Shown: in pieces, positions 13,859 through 21,099 of the stretch
How positions within the stretch are numbered: position 1 is the stretch's first letter
Layout: every line of letters starts with the position of its first letter
From: Methanolacinia sp964465295
Lineage (GTDB): Archaea > Halobacteriota > Methanomicrobia > Methanomicrobiales > Methanomicrobiaceae
Length of the DNA stretch: 21,099 nt
NCBI GenBank assembly: GCA_964465295.1
Contig: CAYXKC010000023.1
Location: 1 to 21,099, forward strand
Direction: 5' to 3'
Translations under genes and position numbers: made by a program
Notes under the pieces: model-generated
What the model saw: only the letters and a program-made list of their open reading frames with translations
What the model was told of the DNA's origin: nothing
The model's database searches: none

Positions 13859-15124
13859 TTATCCTGCAATCGCTGCCTTCTGCATCTTTTCCAGCTCAAG
13901 GACAATCGATGCCACTGCAAAGATCAAAACTCCGTTAATGACCAGGATTACTGCGATTGCCATGCCCGGGACCACTCCCGGCAGGAGCATCGAGGCTCCA
14001 AAACCGATCGATACGAAATTCAGGACAGTCTGTGTAGTGAAGAGCTTTTTAAGAACAGGCGGGAGGGGGGCCTCATCCGCCCCGGCACTCCTGCGGTTGA
14101 GCAATGCCGGCCCGAAGCGTTTCAGGAGAAGTATAACACCCCCTGCAATGTTCAGGGAACCCAGGAGAACGGTCAGGAAACCTGTAATAATCCCCGGGAC
14201 GACGCATGAAAAAATCCCGGCACCTGCGAAAGCGACTCCAATTGCCATAAGGATCCACGAACGGCTCCATTCCCCTGCCGGGGTCTCGCCGAGCGCCATC
14301 ATCTGCACCGCCATTATCACCATCAAAAGACCCAGCTGGCCGTCGGGAGAGAAGGGGATCATTCCCAGGTTTACAGGGACGAGAAGGAATCCAAGCAGTA
14401 GAAGCAGAAATCCGACAGGAATTATTATTGCAACCTGGATTGGGATCTCAACTCTGGAGAAAACCGGTGATCTCTTATCCGCCGCCCTGGGGAGGATCTC
14501 TTCCTCCTGCGTGTAGATTATGTTCGTCTTATGGATACAGTATGAAAGGTAGAATATGGATATGCCGTAGGCGGGAAGGACAACTGCTGTTGCCACGTCC
14601 GGGACGATTCCCGGGAGAAGGGTCACAATCCCGAGTAATGCCGATATTGAATATACAAGTGCGCATGCAGCGGTCAGGTGGCGGAGAATTCCCGGAATCC
14701 TCATCCAATGCTTAGCCTTATCCCCTGAAAAAAACAGCTGAACAAGTAGTGTGATACCGCCCGCCAGGAGCATAAGTCCTGCAAGAATCCTCACAAAATC
14801 AGATAGAAATCCGGGGATGAAACAGGCCGTCATTCCGGCGGCGGTGGTGCAGACCCCGGCGGCAATGACCAGCCAGGACCGCCTGAGATCGCCGAAAGGT
14901 GTTCTTCCCAGTGCAATTATCTGCAGCGAGATAATCACCAGGAAGAGGCCGTATGTGCTGTCCGGGGTATATGGCAATTCCCCGGTCTGTATCTTAAACA
15001 GAAGAGATCCGAAGATCAGCATGAATATTCCGAAGATGAACAGGATTACGACCTCAAACGAAAGATCCCCGAAATACTCCTTCTTAACTCCCGCACCGCT
15101 CCCTTTCCTGTCGTTATCAACCAT
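13859..15124 (-). CDS. multispan membrane protein with internal duplication, function unknown
   Basis: About 421 residues and highly hydrophobic, with roughly ten or more predicted spans. Two halves are clearly duplicated: the first has LPYTPDSTYGLFLVIISLQI then ALGRTPFGDLRRSWL, the second IPFSPDGQLGLLMVIMAVQM then ALGETPAGEWSRSWI. Each continues through a VPG/IPGF turn and an LLAGGITLL-like helix. A charged cytoplasmic loop (~EEEILPRAADKRS) joins them. The fold faintly recalls HdeD/DUF308 membrane proteins, but I do not assign it. The ATG at 15124 is chosen for its GAGGAG motif 9 nt upstream. An in-frame ATG at 15169 (15 residues more) has no such motif and could be a leaderless start. Confidence 0.7.
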   Translation of the reverse strand: MVDNDRKGSGAGVKKEYFGDLSFEVVILFIFGIFMLIFGSLLFKIQTGELPYTPDSTYGLFLVIISLQIIALGRTPFGDLRRSWLVIAAGVCTTAAGMTACFIPGFLSDFVRILAGLMLLAGGITLLVQLFFSGDKAKHWMRIPGILRHLTAACALVYSISALLGIVTLLPGIVPDVATAVVLPAYGISIFYLSYCIHKTNIIYTQEEEILPRAADKRSPVFSRVEIPIQVAIIIPVGFLLLLLGFLLVPVNLGMIPFSPDGQLGLLMVIMAVQMMALGETPAGEWSRSWILMAIGVAFAGAGIFSCVVPGIITGFLTVLLGSLNIAGGVILLLKRFGPALLNRRSAGADEAPLPPVLKKLFTTQTVLNFVSIGFGASMLLPGVVPGMAIAVILVINGVLIFAVASIVLELEKMQKAAIAG

Positions 15125-15322
15125 TCGTCTCTGCTCCTCTGAATCCTGTCTTTTTATATTATCTATCATAATTTTACTGAAGAGTTATAATTTTTGATTT
15201 ATTTTTGCGGAGATGCCGGATAACGTCGATTTCCTGTGGTTTTTTGGTTGCAGGCCATGTCCTGCGGAAGAAAACCAGGTGGAAGGAATCGGTTTTTTCT
15301 GTTAAAAAAATAATGAATTGTT

Positions 15323-16117
15323 ATGTTTCGGTTGCAGGACGATTTCACATACCTTATGCCCGTTCATTTCGGAGGTGGCAGGTTCAATCCCGACAGGGTT
15401 GTAAGCCAGAGAACTACCACGATTGCAGTAAGCTATGAGACCGAAAGGGATCTTCTCGAACAGTATATTCCCGAAGGTTTTGAACTGATTTCGCCTGAAG
15501 TTCAGGTAATCTTCAGTAAGTTTACGGAGATCGACTGGATGCAGGGCGGTCAGTACAACCTCGTCAATGTGGCATCCCCTGTCCGTTTCTGCGGCAAAAA
15601 GGATGAACTTGAAGGATCGTACACCCTTGTCGTATGGGAGAACAGGACCGCACCTATCCTCGGCGGACGCGAACAGACCGGGATTCCGAAGATCTATGCC
15701 GATATCGAGGACCTGCATATCCTAAAGCCGCATTACATGACAAATGCCAGCTATGAAGGGAGCACATTCCTAAACATTGAATTTGAGGCAGGAGAGGAGA
15801 TAAACGGTGTTGAACTGGATGCGATCCGGTCGGGCTTCTCGTCTGTGAACACGATCGGGTGGAGGTATATCCCGAAGGTCGGGGCTCCGGGCGCCGAACT
15901 GAGCCAGTTCGTCCTGTACCCGCAGGGCATGAAGGTCGAACGTGCGGTGGCGGGGAAAGGTAGCCTGAAATGGACGAATTTAACCCCGATGCAGAATCCT
16001 GCCCAGTACTATATCGTAAACAGCCTTGCAGAGCTGCCGGTTGAAAAGATTACACAATCGGTAATGTTTCAGGGAGAGACCTTCCTGCATGCAATGGGGG
16101 CAAGGGTAATCGAATAA
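15323..16117 (+). CDS. acetoacetate decarboxylase family protein
   Basis: 264 residues with the whole-length ADC fold. The active-site loop GGREQTGIPKIYADI carries Lys123, matching the Schiff-base lysine of acetoacetate decarboxylase. The clostridial enzyme has a second lysine right after it that tunes its pKa; here that position is Ile, so substrate or chemistry may differ. Other family features are PVHFGGGRFNP near the N-terminus and YTLVVWENRTAPILGG. It is soluble. The likely partner is the SDR gene 27 nt downstream, suggesting joint handling of a beta-keto acid or ketone. The start has no clear Shine-Dalgarno and may be leaderless. Confidence 0.85.
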   Translation: MFRLQDDFTYLMPVHFGGGRFNPDRVVSQRTTTIAVSYETERDLLEQYIPEGFELISPEVQVIFSKFTEIDWMQGGQYNLVNVASPVRFCGKKDELEGSYTLVVWENRTAPILGGREQTGIPKIYADIEDLHILKPHYMTNASYEGSTFLNIEFEAGEEINGVELDAIRSGFSSVNTIGWRYIPKVGAPGAELSQFVLYPQGMKVERAVAGKGSLKWTNLTPMQNPAQYYIVNSLAELPVEKITQSVMFQGETFLHAMGARVIE

Positions 16118-16144
16118 AAGATGAATATTTTAAAAGGTGAAATT

Positions 16145-16981
16145 ATGACAGGTTCGGATTATTACAGGAACAAAGTCTGCATCGTTACAGGTGCAAATTC
16201 AGGCATAGGATATGCGATCTCGGCAGAACTTCTAAAGAGGGGGGCGACAGTCTATATGGCCGGAAGGAACCCCGCAAAGGTTTCAAAGGCCGCCGGGGAC
16301 TTCTCATCTTACGGCGAAAATGTCCGGAAGCTGGTAATGGACGTCACAAAAGAGGAAGATGTTCAAAGGGGAATAAAAGATGTCGCAGCCGAAGCCGGAA
16401 GAATCGATCTCCTCTTCAACAACGCCGGTGTTGGGGGAACGATTCCCTTCGAAAAGGCGACAATCGACGACTGGAAGAATATCATCGATACGAACATCTG
16501 GAGTGTCATCTACGGTGTTTCGGCCGCCGTTCCGGTTATGCTTGAGCAGGGATCGGGCCATATCGTAAACACATCCTCCATCGCCGGGATAGTTCCACCG
16601 CCGTTTCAGGCGCTGTATTCACTCACAAAATATGGTGTCACGGGTATGACCGAGTGCCTGAAGTACGAGTACGCGGAGAAGGGTCTTCGTTTCTCGACCA
16701 TATGCCCTGCAAACATCGCGACCCCGATCTTCAACAAGGGCATCGACGGCGAGGCACACGGCGAGCTCAGGATACCTGACGACGCATACCCGGCTGATAA
16801 GGCTGCATCGCTGATCCTTGACCGGGTCTCGGAGAACAAGGGGATAATCGTCGTCCCCGAAGAGCCGTACACGGATATGTGGAAGGGCTACGTCCTCGGG
16901 GAAAAGGCCGTGGAAGACGAGCTCCATAAGATGGCCCGGCAGAGAAGGGAGGCGTTTGAAAAAGGCGGGTCGTATTTTTAA
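16145..16981 (+). CDS. short-chain dehydrogenase/reductase (SDR)
   Basis: 278 residues with a Rossmann fold. The cofactor motif TGANSGIG is at 15-22, NNAG at 92-95 and the catalytic Asn at 117. Ser is at ~144-145 and the YSLTK pair Tyr158/Lys162 completes the classical tetrad. AGRNPAK after beta2 has Arg, favouring NADP(H). The substrate is unknown; the operon with an ADC-family protein suggests a ketone or keto acid. An ATG at 16121 is in frame, but GGTGA at 16136-16140 lies ideally before the ATG at 16145, which is preferred. The first neighbour downstream is an unrelated surface protein. Confidence 0.93.
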   Translation: MTGSDYYRNKVCIVTGANSGIGYAISAELLKRGATVYMAGRNPAKVSKAAGDFSSYGENVRKLVMDVTKEEDVQRGIKDVAAEAGRIDLLFNNAGVGGTIPFEKATIDDWKNIIDTNIWSVIYGVSAAVPVMLEQGSGHIVNTSSIAGIVPPPFQALYSLTKYGVTGMTECLKYEYAEKGLRFSTICPANIATPIFNKGIDGEAHGELRIPDDAYPADKAASLILDRVSENKGIIVVPEEPYTDMWKGYVLGEKAVEDELHKMARQRREAFEKGGSYF

Positions 16982-17051
16982 CAAAAAAATCATTATTTGC
17001 TTTTTAATTCCGGTAAACCGGGTTTAAGTCTGCCAGATAAAAAAGAAAATT

Positions 17052-17075
17052 ATATATTCTTCTTACAGAATATAT
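17052..17075. promoter_or_regulatory. 9-bp-arm dyad in the promoter of the large surface protein
   Basis: ATATATTCT (17052-17060) and AGAATATAT (17067-17075) are perfect inverted arms separated by 6 bp, overlapping an AT-rich TATA-like stretch about 75-100 bp upstream of the surface protein start. It could be an operator or a leader hairpin. The rest of 16982-17148 holds no gene. Confidence 0.4.
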
Positions 17076-17148
17076 TTTGCTTAATACTTGAACACAAATG
17101 AGGGCTGTACCTTGCTGGCAACCCGTTTAAATTTTTCAATGGGGTTGT

Positions 17149-19605
17149 ATGAAAGATATATTTACTAACGCCACCGGGACACCCGTTGCCTGCCGCCTGT
17201 CCGCGTCTTCGGGCAGGCATTGCAAGTACAGACTTTTAATCATATCCGTTCTATTTTTTGGATTAGTTCTTGCAGTATCACCGGTTTCGGCTGCTGTTCA
17301 TACGCTCAATCCCGGGGATAATATTCAGGCCGGAATCATCGCTGCCTTCGCCGGTGACACGCTCATCCTCAACCCGGGGACGTACAGCGAGCATGATATC
17401 ACTATCACGAAGAACAATCTCATAATCAAAGCGAACGAATCCCTCGGCGGCACCTTTGCCAACACGATAATCGATGGGCTCTACACGGGCGGGATTTTTA
17501 ACGCAGGTGGAAATACTCTAACCATCGACAACCTGACACTGATACACGGGGCAGCTGATAATGGCGGCGGAATTTATTCCTTAGGCGGCATTATAACCGC
17601 GACCTCCTGTAATTTCACCAGCTGCACTGCGAATTATGGCGGCGGTATCTTTTCCAATGGCGGTGATGCTGATTTGACCTCCTGTGTATTCACCGGCTGC
17701 ACTGCGGGAGTTCGTGGCGGCGGCATTTGTTCCAGTGGCGGCGGCATTATTGATCTGACCTCCTGCAATTTGACGGGGTGCACTGCGGGTTTTGGCGGCG
17801 GCATCTGGTCTACTGGCGGGAGTATTGATCTGACCTCCTGCAATTTGACAGGGTGCACTGCGGATGTTGGCGGCGGCATCTGGTCTACTGGCGGGAGTAT
17901 TGATCTGACCTCCTGCACCTTCGATACCTGTACTGCTGTAACTGGCGGCGGTATCTGCTCCACTGACAGCATTATAACCGCGACCTCCTGTACTTTCAGC
18001 AGCTGTAGTACTATTGCGGAGGGTTATGGCGGCGGAATTTATTCCACAGGCGGCAGTGTAACCGCGACCTCCTGCAATTTCACGGACTGCACTACTGCTG
18101 ACACTTCCGGAGGAGGAGCCCTCTATTCCGGTTTGGACAACTCCGCCATCCACTACTGCCGGTTCTGTAACTGCAACCCCAATGCGATTTACAATGACGG
18201 AGGAACAGTCAATGCGGAGAACAACTGGTGGTGCACGAACGACAATCCTTCAGGATATACCATAAGTGTCGATTGCGACCCGTGGCTGGTCCTTGGAATA
18301 ACCGCACAGCCGTCTTCGATCACGACCGCCGGAACATCCCTGATAAAGGCAAACCTTACATCTAACAGTGATGGTGCTGATACCTCCGCCGGCGGGCACG
18401 TTCCCGACGGAATCCCGGTTGCCTTCAGTATTATTTCGGGGACCGGCACCCTCTCATCCCTGGCAGGAAACATAGCCTCCGGTCTGAGCACAACAATTTA
18501 CACACCTGCCGCCACCGGATCGGCAACAATAGACGCTACCATCGACGGGGTGACTGTCGATGTTCCGGTTGTAATTACAGTCCCGCCGCCTGTTCCCGGT
18601 TTTACCGGCACCCCCCTTACGGGGACCTCCCCGCTGACCGTCACATTTACCGATTCTTCGACCGGTTCTCCGACTGCATGGAACTGGTCTTTCGGCGACG
18701 GTGAATGGTTCAATACCACCGTATCCTCGAATCCCGTCCACATATACGATACAGCCGGAACGTACACTGTGGACCTGACCGTCAGCAATGCGGGAGGAAG
18801 CGACACTCTTTCCCGTGCGAATTATATTGTTGTATCCGCCGCAACTCCGACACCAACTTATCCGCCGGGTGGCGGTGGCGGCGGTGGCTCCTCCGGCGGC
18901 GGATCTAACACCGACACAGGGATCGGCTATGTTGAGGATCTTAAAGCCGGCGAAAGCGCCTCCTTCAATATGGGTAAGGGAGCGGTATACAGGGTCGTAA
19001 TCGTCGCCGGAACAAACATTCACAAGCTGATGATCACCGTTTTAAGCGAAGGATCGCTTCCGTCGTCGATCGTTCTTCCCGACGGCACAGTCTACGAATT
19101 CGAGGACGTGACGATCTACTACGCGGACAACGGGGACCTTTCCGGAGGGACTTTCTATTTCAAAGTCCCGAAGAGCTGGTTTAAGTCCAACGGGTTTGAT
19201 CTCGGCGACATCGTTCTCCTTCACTACAACGAAGAAACAGGCGAATGGGAGGACCTTGAAACGACATTCACCGGTGGGGACGGGACGTATTACTATTACA
19301 CTGCGGAAACCCCGTCGTTCTCCTATTTTGCAATAGCGTACTCGAAAGGTTCTACGATAGTTTCGGAAGAGACCGCCACCGCGACACCCGCTGCCGTTAT
19401 GGCTGAGAGCACCCCTGTTAACACAGCCGCTCCAGCCGCATTGGAAACACAGGCAGCTGCAGCCTCTCCTGACAACGGTTCATCGCTGTCATCGCTGATA
19501 ATCTCCGGGCTCGTGATTCTTCTCATTGCGATAATCGCCGTCGGTTTGATCACCCGCAGGAAAAGCGGAAAGTACCCCGAATGGTGGGACCACGGGAAGA
19601 GATGA
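17149..19605 (+). CDS. PGF-pre-PGF domain surface protein with beta-helix repeats and PKD domain
   Basis: 818 residues, exported and membrane-anchored. A signal peptide covers ~26-48 (cleavage near SPVSA). Residues ~139-345 are eight 25-28-residue repeats of the form GGGIxSxGGxIxLTSCNFTxCTA, building a right-handed beta-helix of the Pmp/parallel beta-helix type. An invasin-like Ig domain (~384-476) follows, then a PKD domain (~480-562; FTDSSTGSPTAWNWSFGDG) and a Pro/Gly/Ser linker. Next comes a PGF-pre-PGF domain (~592-730; FYFKVPKSWF and YFAIAY are typical). A Thr/Ala-rich stalk leads to a transmembrane helix (~782-803) and tail RRKSGKYPEWWDHGKR. There is no PGF-CTERM motif. An adhesion or surface-coat role is inferred. 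Confidence 0.9.
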   Translation: MKDIFTNATGTPVACRLSASSGRHCKYRLLIISVLFFGLVLAVSPVSAAVHTLNPGDNIQAGIIAAFAGDTLILNPGTYSEHDITITKNNLIIKANESLGGTFANTIIDGLYTGGIFNAGGNTLTIDNLTLIHGAADNGGGIYSLGGIITATSCNFTSCTANYGGGIFSNGGDADLTSCVFTGCTAGVRGGGICSSGGGIIDLTSCNLTGCTAGFGGGIWSTGGSIDLTSCNLTGCTADVGGGIWSTGGSIDLTSCTFDTCTAVTGGGICSTDSIITATSCTFSSCSTIAEGYGGGIYSTGGSVTATSCNFTDCTTADTSGGGALYSGLDNSAIHYCRFCNCNPNAIYNDGGTVNAENNWWCTNDNPSGYTISVDCDPWLVLGITAQPSSITTAGTSLIKANLTSNSDGADTSAGGHVPDGIPVAFSIISGTGTLSSLAGNIASGLSTTIYTPAATGSATIDATIDGVTVDVPVVITVPPPVPGFTGTPLTGTSPLTVTFTDSSTGSPTAWNWSFGDGEWFNTTVSSNPVHIYDTAGTYTVDLTVSNAGGSDTLSRANYIVVSAATPTPTYPPGGGGGGGSSGGGSNTDTGIGYVEDLKAGESASFNMGKGAVYRVVIVAGTNIHKLMITVLSEGSLPSSIVLPDGTVYEFEDVTIYYADNGDLSGGTFYFKVPKSWFKSNGFDLGDIVLLHYNEETGEWEDLETTFTGGDGTYYYYTAETPSFSYFAIAYSKGSTIVSEETATATPAAVMAESTPVNTAAPAALETQAAAASPDNGSSLSSLIISGLVILLIAIIAVGLITRRKSGKYPEWWDHGKR
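17563..18186 (+). repeat. eight in-frame tandem repeats coding a beta-helix
   Basis: GGCGGCGGC-type unit starts fall at 17563, 17638, 17716, 17794, 17869, 17944, 18028 and a divergent last unit at 18109. Periods are 75, 78, 78, 75, 75, 84 and 81 bp, always multiples of three. The units at 17794 and 17869 share 49 identical bases from their starts, so a recent duplication is likely. Each unit encodes GGGIxSxGG and TSCxFxxCTA. Confidence 0.8.
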
Positions 19606-19636
19606 ATCTCTCCTGAAAAATCTCTTTTAAAAATCC

Positions 19637-19644
19637 AAAAAAAA
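19637..19644 (-). terminator. T8 end of the thermosome gene
   Basis: A8 on the plus strand is T8 on the minus strand, 7 nt past the thermosome stop and 32 nt past the convergent surface protein stop. A short T4 at 19625-19628 may serve the plus-strand gene. Confidence 0.5.
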
Positions 19645-19651
19645 GTTGAGT

Positions 19652-21099
19652 TTATCTGTTCATCTGGGCTGCCGACTTTGAAACCATCATGTCGTCGACC
19701 CTGATGAGAAGCGCCGCCGTCTCTGCCGCACTCTGGATTGCCTGCCTCTTGACACGCATCGGCTCGATTACGCCGTCTTCATACATGTTCTGGATCTTTC
19801 CGGTGAACACGTTGATTCCTGCGTGCTTCTCGCCGTTTGAATGGGCGGACTTGAGGTCGACGATGATGTCGATCGGGTCGAGTCCCGCGTTCTCTGCAAG
19901 AGTGTTCGGGATCGCCTCGAAGATGTTCGCGAACCCTTCGATTGCAAGCTGAATCCTTCCGCCGACAGTCGCCGCATATGCACGAAGCCCGAGGTAGAGT
20001 TCGGTATCGATTGCAGCTGCGCCTACGACGAACTTTCCGTCCTCAAGTGCGTCCATGACCACACGTGCCGCGTCATATGCCGCACGTTCGAGCTCGTCGA
20101 CGTAGATCTGGTTTGAGCCTTTGAGAAGGATCGTGACGATCTTACCCTTCTTGCAGCCGGTGAACTTCGTCGCCTTGATGTCCTTCATCTCCTCGACATT
20201 GTCGGCGTTTCCGAAGACCGACTTGTCGAGATCGTTTACCGAGTTGACAATTGTGCCGTTTAGTGCACGCGAGAACGCCTTCATGTCCTTCTCAGGGACA
20301 TCCTGGATTGCAAGTATTCCTGCATGGGCAAGGTGGTACTGCACCGCATCCGCGATTCCCTTCTGGCAGAGAACCACGTTTGCTCCGGATGCGATGATCT
20401 TCCCGGCGAGCTCCTTTAACTTCTCTTTCTCTGAATCGGAGAACGCCTCCATCTGCTCGGAGGTCGTGATCTTGATCTTCGCCTTGGTCTCGGTCTTCTT
20501 AATCTCGAGAGGCTGGGCGAGGAGAGCGATCTTTGCCTTGGAAACCTTCTTAGGCATACCCTCATCGCAGCGGGTCTTGTCGATCATGAAACCTGACAGG
20601 AGCTCGGCCTCTTCGAGGCTGTCGCCCACGACGGTCTTGATCCTGACATCGTCCTCGTCGATCGAATAATTGCCCTTCTTGTCCTTCTCCGCTATCGCCA
20701 TTACTGCATCGACGACGATATTTGAGATGCGGTCCTTCATCATCTCGATGGACTTTCCTGTAACGGCGGTGTTTGCGACCTTGATGAGGAGATCTTTGTC
20801 ATCCCCCTTCGATAAGATCGCGTTTTCGTTGAGTATCTCAAGGGCCTTCTCCATCGCAAGGTTATATCCCTTTGCGATGATCGTCGGGTGGATTCCCTTT
20901 GCAAGGAGCCTGTTCGCCTCCTCCATAAGTTCGCCGATAAGGATGCAGGATGTGGTTGTACCGTCTCCCACCTCGTCGTCCTGAGCCTCTGCGACCGAGA
21001 TCATCATCTTGGCTGCAGGGTGTTCGACCGATATCTCGTGAAGTATTGTTGCACCGTCGTTCGTGATTACGACATCACCTGACGGGGATACGAGCATCT
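19652..21099 (-). CDS. thermosome (group II chaperonin) subunit, 5' end outside the window
   Basis: At least 481 residues are visible; the protein N-terminus lies beyond the right edge, since family members have ~50-60 further residues before LVSPSGDVVITNDGATIL. Thermosomes are cytosolic double-ring ATP-driven folding chambers. The nucleotide site is seen as NDGATIL and GDGTTTS (44-50 of the visible part), and the apical domain as SGFMIDKTRCDEGMP. The later equatorial stretch GGRIQLAIEGFANIFEAIPNTLAENAGLDPID is typical. The C-terminus ends MMVSKSAAQMNR without the Gly-Met-rich tail found in many subunits. Its subunit type cannot be named from this part. Confidence 0.97.
   Translation of the reverse strand, partial: MLVSPSGDVVITNDGATILHEISVEHPAAKMMISVAEAQDDEVGDGTTTSCILIGELMEEANRLLAKGIHPTIIAKGYNLAMEKALEILNENAILSKGDDKDLLIKVANTAVTGKSIEMMKDRISNIVVDAVMAIAEKDKKGNYSIDEDDVRIKTVVGDSLEEAELLSGFMIDKTRCDEGMPKKVSKAKIALLAQPLEIKKTETKAKIKITTSEQMEAFSDSEKEKLKELAGKIIASGANVVLCQKGIADAVQYHLAHAGILAIQDVPEKDMKAFSRALNGTIVNSVNDLDKSVFGNADNVEEMKDIKATKFTGCKKGKIVTILLKGSNQIYVDELERAAYDAARVVMDALEDGKFVVGAAAIDTELYLGLRAYAATVGGRIQLAIEGFANIFEAIPNTLAENAGLDPIDIIVDLKSAHSNGEKHAGINVFTGKIQNMYEDGVIEPMRVKRQAIQSAAETAALLIRVDDMMVSKSAAQMNR

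Noticed and set aside
13938..14516. 192-codon plus-strand frame opposite the duplicated membrane protein
   Set aside because: Composition rich in Pro, Arg, Thr and Ile without a domain; mirror of hydrophobic minus-strand codons.
15213..15305. 30-codon frame MPDNVDFLWFFGCRPC... upstream of the ADC-family gene
   Set aside because: Three cysteines are intriguing, but there is no usable ribosome site (GGAG abuts the ATG) and no family match; too short to support.
17581..18153. A long open frame on the minus strand opposite the repeat region, with repeated GGQINTPASRPDAA-like peptides
   Set aside because: It is the antisense shadow of GC-rich in-frame repeats; the plus-strand frame has a signal peptide, known domains and a full-length product.

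Overview
The window looks like chromosome of a methanogenic archaeon, most likely a Methanomicrobiales relative; the genus is not certain. The support is a group II chaperonin (thermosome) subunit at the right edge, a surface protein with a PGF-pre-PGF domain, two other secreted or anchored surface proteins of the type common in methanogens, a membrane-linked regulator with two winged helices, TATA/BRE-like promoters with oligo-T ends, and archaeal Shine-Dalgarno motifs (GGTG, GGAGGTG). Most genes have moderate to high GC, but the first 3.2 kb is strikingly AT-rich.

Layout. (1) 1-5.4 kb is an accessory region: a large AT-rich helicase with an HKD nuclease domain (minus strand), a divergent class II Fic protein with a C-terminal winged helix, and a hicB-hicA toxin-antitoxin pair followed by a decayed reading frame. 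The Fic gene is bracketed by five copies of the dyad GTCA-N8-TGAC, two upstream and three downstream. Within each cluster the copies are exactly 40 bp apart. This is the strongest unexplained structure in the window. (2) 5.4-9.4 kb holds a two-gene surface protein operon (minus) facing away from a membrane-anchored double wHTH regulator. A pair of TTCT-N3-AGAA dyads sits in their shared intergenic region. (3) 9.36-9.85 kb holds tRNA-Ser(CGA) and a small ubiquitin-fold MoaD/ThiS-like protein that ends in RG rather than GG and overlaps a 14-codon upstream ORF. (4) 9.85-13.0 kb holds a glycine betaine/proline-type ABC importer in the order proV-proW-proX (minus). A hairpin plus T7 and a TATA-like element lie between proW and proX, and a dyad with a possible gbsR-like remnant lies upstream of proV. 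(5) 13.3-15.2 kb holds msrA and an internally duplicated multispan membrane protein. (6) 15.3-17.0 kb holds an acetoacetate decarboxylase-family protein followed by a short-chain dehydrogenase, likely one operon. (7) 17.1-19.6 kb is a large surface protein with a tandem-repeat beta-helix, an Ig-like domain, a PKD domain and a PGF-pre-PGF domain. (8) 19.65 kb to the edge is the thermosome gene, cut off at its 5' end by the window.

How the genes fit together: the betaine importer and MsrA suggest osmotic and oxidative stress functions, and the surface proteins and regulator suggest cell-envelope functions. The left end is a defence or toxin-antitoxin-like patch with signs of gene transfer and decay. 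The candidate novel system is the Fic gene with its 40-bp-phased dyad arrays.
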